DNA from: Parvibaculaceae bacterium
GTDB lineage: Bacteria; Pseudomonadota; Alphaproteobacteria; Parvibaculales; Parvibaculaceae
Assembly (NCBI GenBank): GCA_028283765.1
Contig: JAPWJY010000004.1
Coordinates: forward strand, 1 to 64,000
Direction: 5' to 3'
Length of the DNA: 64,000 nucleotides
Under the pieces are notes generated by a model. It saw nothing but the letters and a program-made list of their open reading frames with translations. It was not told where the DNA came from and did no database searches. The translations under genes were made by a program, and so were the position numbers. Below are positions 62,959 to 64,000 of the stretch, piece by piece; position 1 is the first letter of the stretch; every line of letters starts with the position of its first letter.

Positions 62959-63046
62959 GACTGTGTCAAGTCTTTCTGCTGGCAGGTTGGGCGGTGAGGG
63001 CATATCCGGCTGGAAAGCAAGCTAACCAGCCGGACGGCCCAATCCG

Positions 63047-64000
63047 TTATTCGGCCACGGCCTTCCCGACCAGCGACTCGAGCGGGCCGTGTGCGACCCA
63101 GCCGGCTAGCGGGAAGTCATTCTTGATGATCTTCCATTCGACGAGGAGTTTCTTGTAGCGATCGAACGCTGCAAGTTCTGCCTCGTCGAGCCGCAGGGTG
63201 AGGTGAGCGCCAATGTCATCGCCGAGCGCGGCAAGGACGGCCTGTTCGCTCGCCTTGTGATCCAGCGCAAGAGCCCGCACCGCTTCGTCCTTGTGGCGGG
63301 TTGCCCATGGGCCGATGTCCGTAAGCGTGCGGACGAGAAGCTGCGCGAGATCGGGCCGCTTGTGCAGGAACTCTTCGCCAATCGTCAATGGCCGCGGATT
63401 GCCGGCGCCCAGACGAATCCACAGATCGGGATGGGAGCCGAACTCCGTGACCAGACTTGCGCCAATGGCATTCGCCAGCGCGACGCCTTCCACGCCCTTG
63501 ACATAGAAGGCGTCGATTTCACCCCGGAACAGAGCCGCAACCTGAGGGCCTGCGCCGAAGCCTCCAAGGCTGAACCGGCCGAGCCCATCCGAAGCGCCCT
63601 TGTTGAACACCGGGTTGGCGGGAACGAGAGGGAGATCGACAAGCTCGACGCCATCAATGTCGAGCCCTTCGGCGGCGCGGGCCGAGACGAGGCCCTTGAG
63701 CGCGAAAGGGGCCGTCAGATCGACGTCGATGCCGGGCGGAGAGAAGTGCGGCACACCGAAGCGGCGGCCCGTCAGTTCCTTCGCATTGGTAATCTTCGTC
63801 GAGGGAAGCGTGATGATTCCCTGAAACTCTTCATTCCAGCTCAGGCCGATCAGCCGTGAAGCTGCGCCGGTGGAGCGCGCCCAGAGGGCAGGGACATTGC
63901 CCCCCTGCCGGAACGACCATGCCAGATGATGGTTGAAATAGGCCCGGCGGATATTTTCGTCCGCATTTTCAGTGGTGGAGGAAAGCTCGATGCCCTGTTG
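63047..64000 (-). CDS. DszB/SsuA-like sulfur-compound protein (desulfinase or ABC substrate-binding), 5' end outside window
   Basis: 317 C-terminal residues; the frame is open to the right edge, so the N-terminus is missing. YFNHHLAWSFRQGGNVPALWARSTG, RLIGLSWNEEFQGIITLP and ELTGRRFGVP resemble 2'-hydroxybiphenyl-2-sulfinate desulfinase (DszB) and sulfonate-binding proteins. The RxGG motif of DszB (Arg70/Gly73) is kept as RQGG, but a His is not at the DszB His60 spacing; the HH pair is closer. The nucleophile Cys27 region is outside. An ABC binding role is therefore equally possible. The internal GTG at 63754 is not the start. Confidence 0.78.
   Translation of the reverse strand, partial: QQGIELSSTTENADENIRRAYFNHHLAWSFRQGGNVPALWARSTGAASRLIGLSWNEEFQGIITLPSTKITNAKELTGRRFGVPHFSPPGIDVDLTAPFALKGLVSARAAEGLDIDGVELVDLPLVPANPVFNKGASDGLGRFSLGGFGAGPQVAALFRGEIDAFYVKGVEGVALANAIGASLVTEFGSHPDLWIRLGAGNPRPLTIGEEFLHKRPDLAQLLVRTLTDIGPWATRHKDEAVRALALDHKASEQAVLAALGDDIGAHLTLRLDEAELAAFDRYKKLLVEWKIIKNDFPLAGWVAHGPLESLVGKAVAE

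Overview
This window is GC-rich, densely packed chromosomal DNA from an alphaproteobacterium. The strongest evidence is gene order. One block reads tRNA-Thr, a small basic protein, murA, DUF2948, hisD, UPF0262, a low-molecular-weight phosphatase, a SIMPL protein, infA, maf, an RNase E/G-family gene, yacG and tRNA-Phe. A second block reads holC, pepA, lptF, lptG, lptD, surA, pdxA and rsmA. Both arrangements are typical of Alphaproteobacteria. The sequence alone does not fix the order or genus. I saw no insertion sequence, prophage, integrase or CRISPR array, and no gene-free stretch longer than about 300 bases.

Layout. 1-11.2 kb holds the tail of a very large filamentous-haemagglutinin-type adhesin, a VOC protein, a small DSFPASDP protein, a pyrimidine-salvage operon (thiZ-thiX-thiY-tenA, minus strand), ferredoxin-NADP reductase, a membrane diguanylate cyclase, an exported GH17-type glucanase, a glutathione transferase and a YbaK-type deacylase. 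11.2-19.8 kb is the first housekeeping block, ending at tRNA-Phe. 19.8-25.1 kb holds a decayed BrnT toxin with its intact HTH antitoxin, a membrane fatty-acid desaturase, a LysR regulator, a thioesterase, a quinone oxidoreductase-like enzyme and an enoyl-CoA hydratase.

25.1-39.5 kb is the most interesting region, a dense catabolic island. A minus-strand operon encodes two MaoC-type hydratase subunits, a CaiB-type CoA transferase, a CitE-type lyase, an IclR regulator, an acyl-CoA dehydrogenase, an SDR protein and an MmgE/PrpD protein. A plus-strand operon reads away from it: a TetR regulator, a PrpB/isocitrate-lyase-type lyase, LeuC-like and LeuD-like hydro-lyase subunits and a second MmgE/PrpD protein. 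The CoA transferase, hydratase and CitE lyase match the known itaconate route (activation, hydration to citramalyl-CoA, cleavage to acetyl-CoA and pyruvate). The other arm can hydrate or dehydrate a branched di- or tricarboxylate and cleave it. I infer a two-armed pathway for a branched carboxylic acid; the substrate is unproven. The gap between the arms carries a 14-bp perfect palindrome and a pair of 13-bp boxes.

39.8-58 kb is the second housekeeping block: glutathione-dependent formaldehyde dehydrogenase, holC, pepA, LPS-export genes lptF, lptG and lptD, surA, pdxA, rsmA, a zinc alcohol dehydrogenase, prmA, a UvrD/PcrA helicase, a ClC channel and an SDR protein. 58-64 kb holds a second diguanylate cyclase and an organosulfur-acquisition group: a DszC/SfnB-type monooxygenase, an SsuD-type monooxygenase and a DszB/SsuA-like protein cut by the right edge. 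Within that group lie a TetR regulator and a small membrane protein that share a 14-bp operator-like motif.
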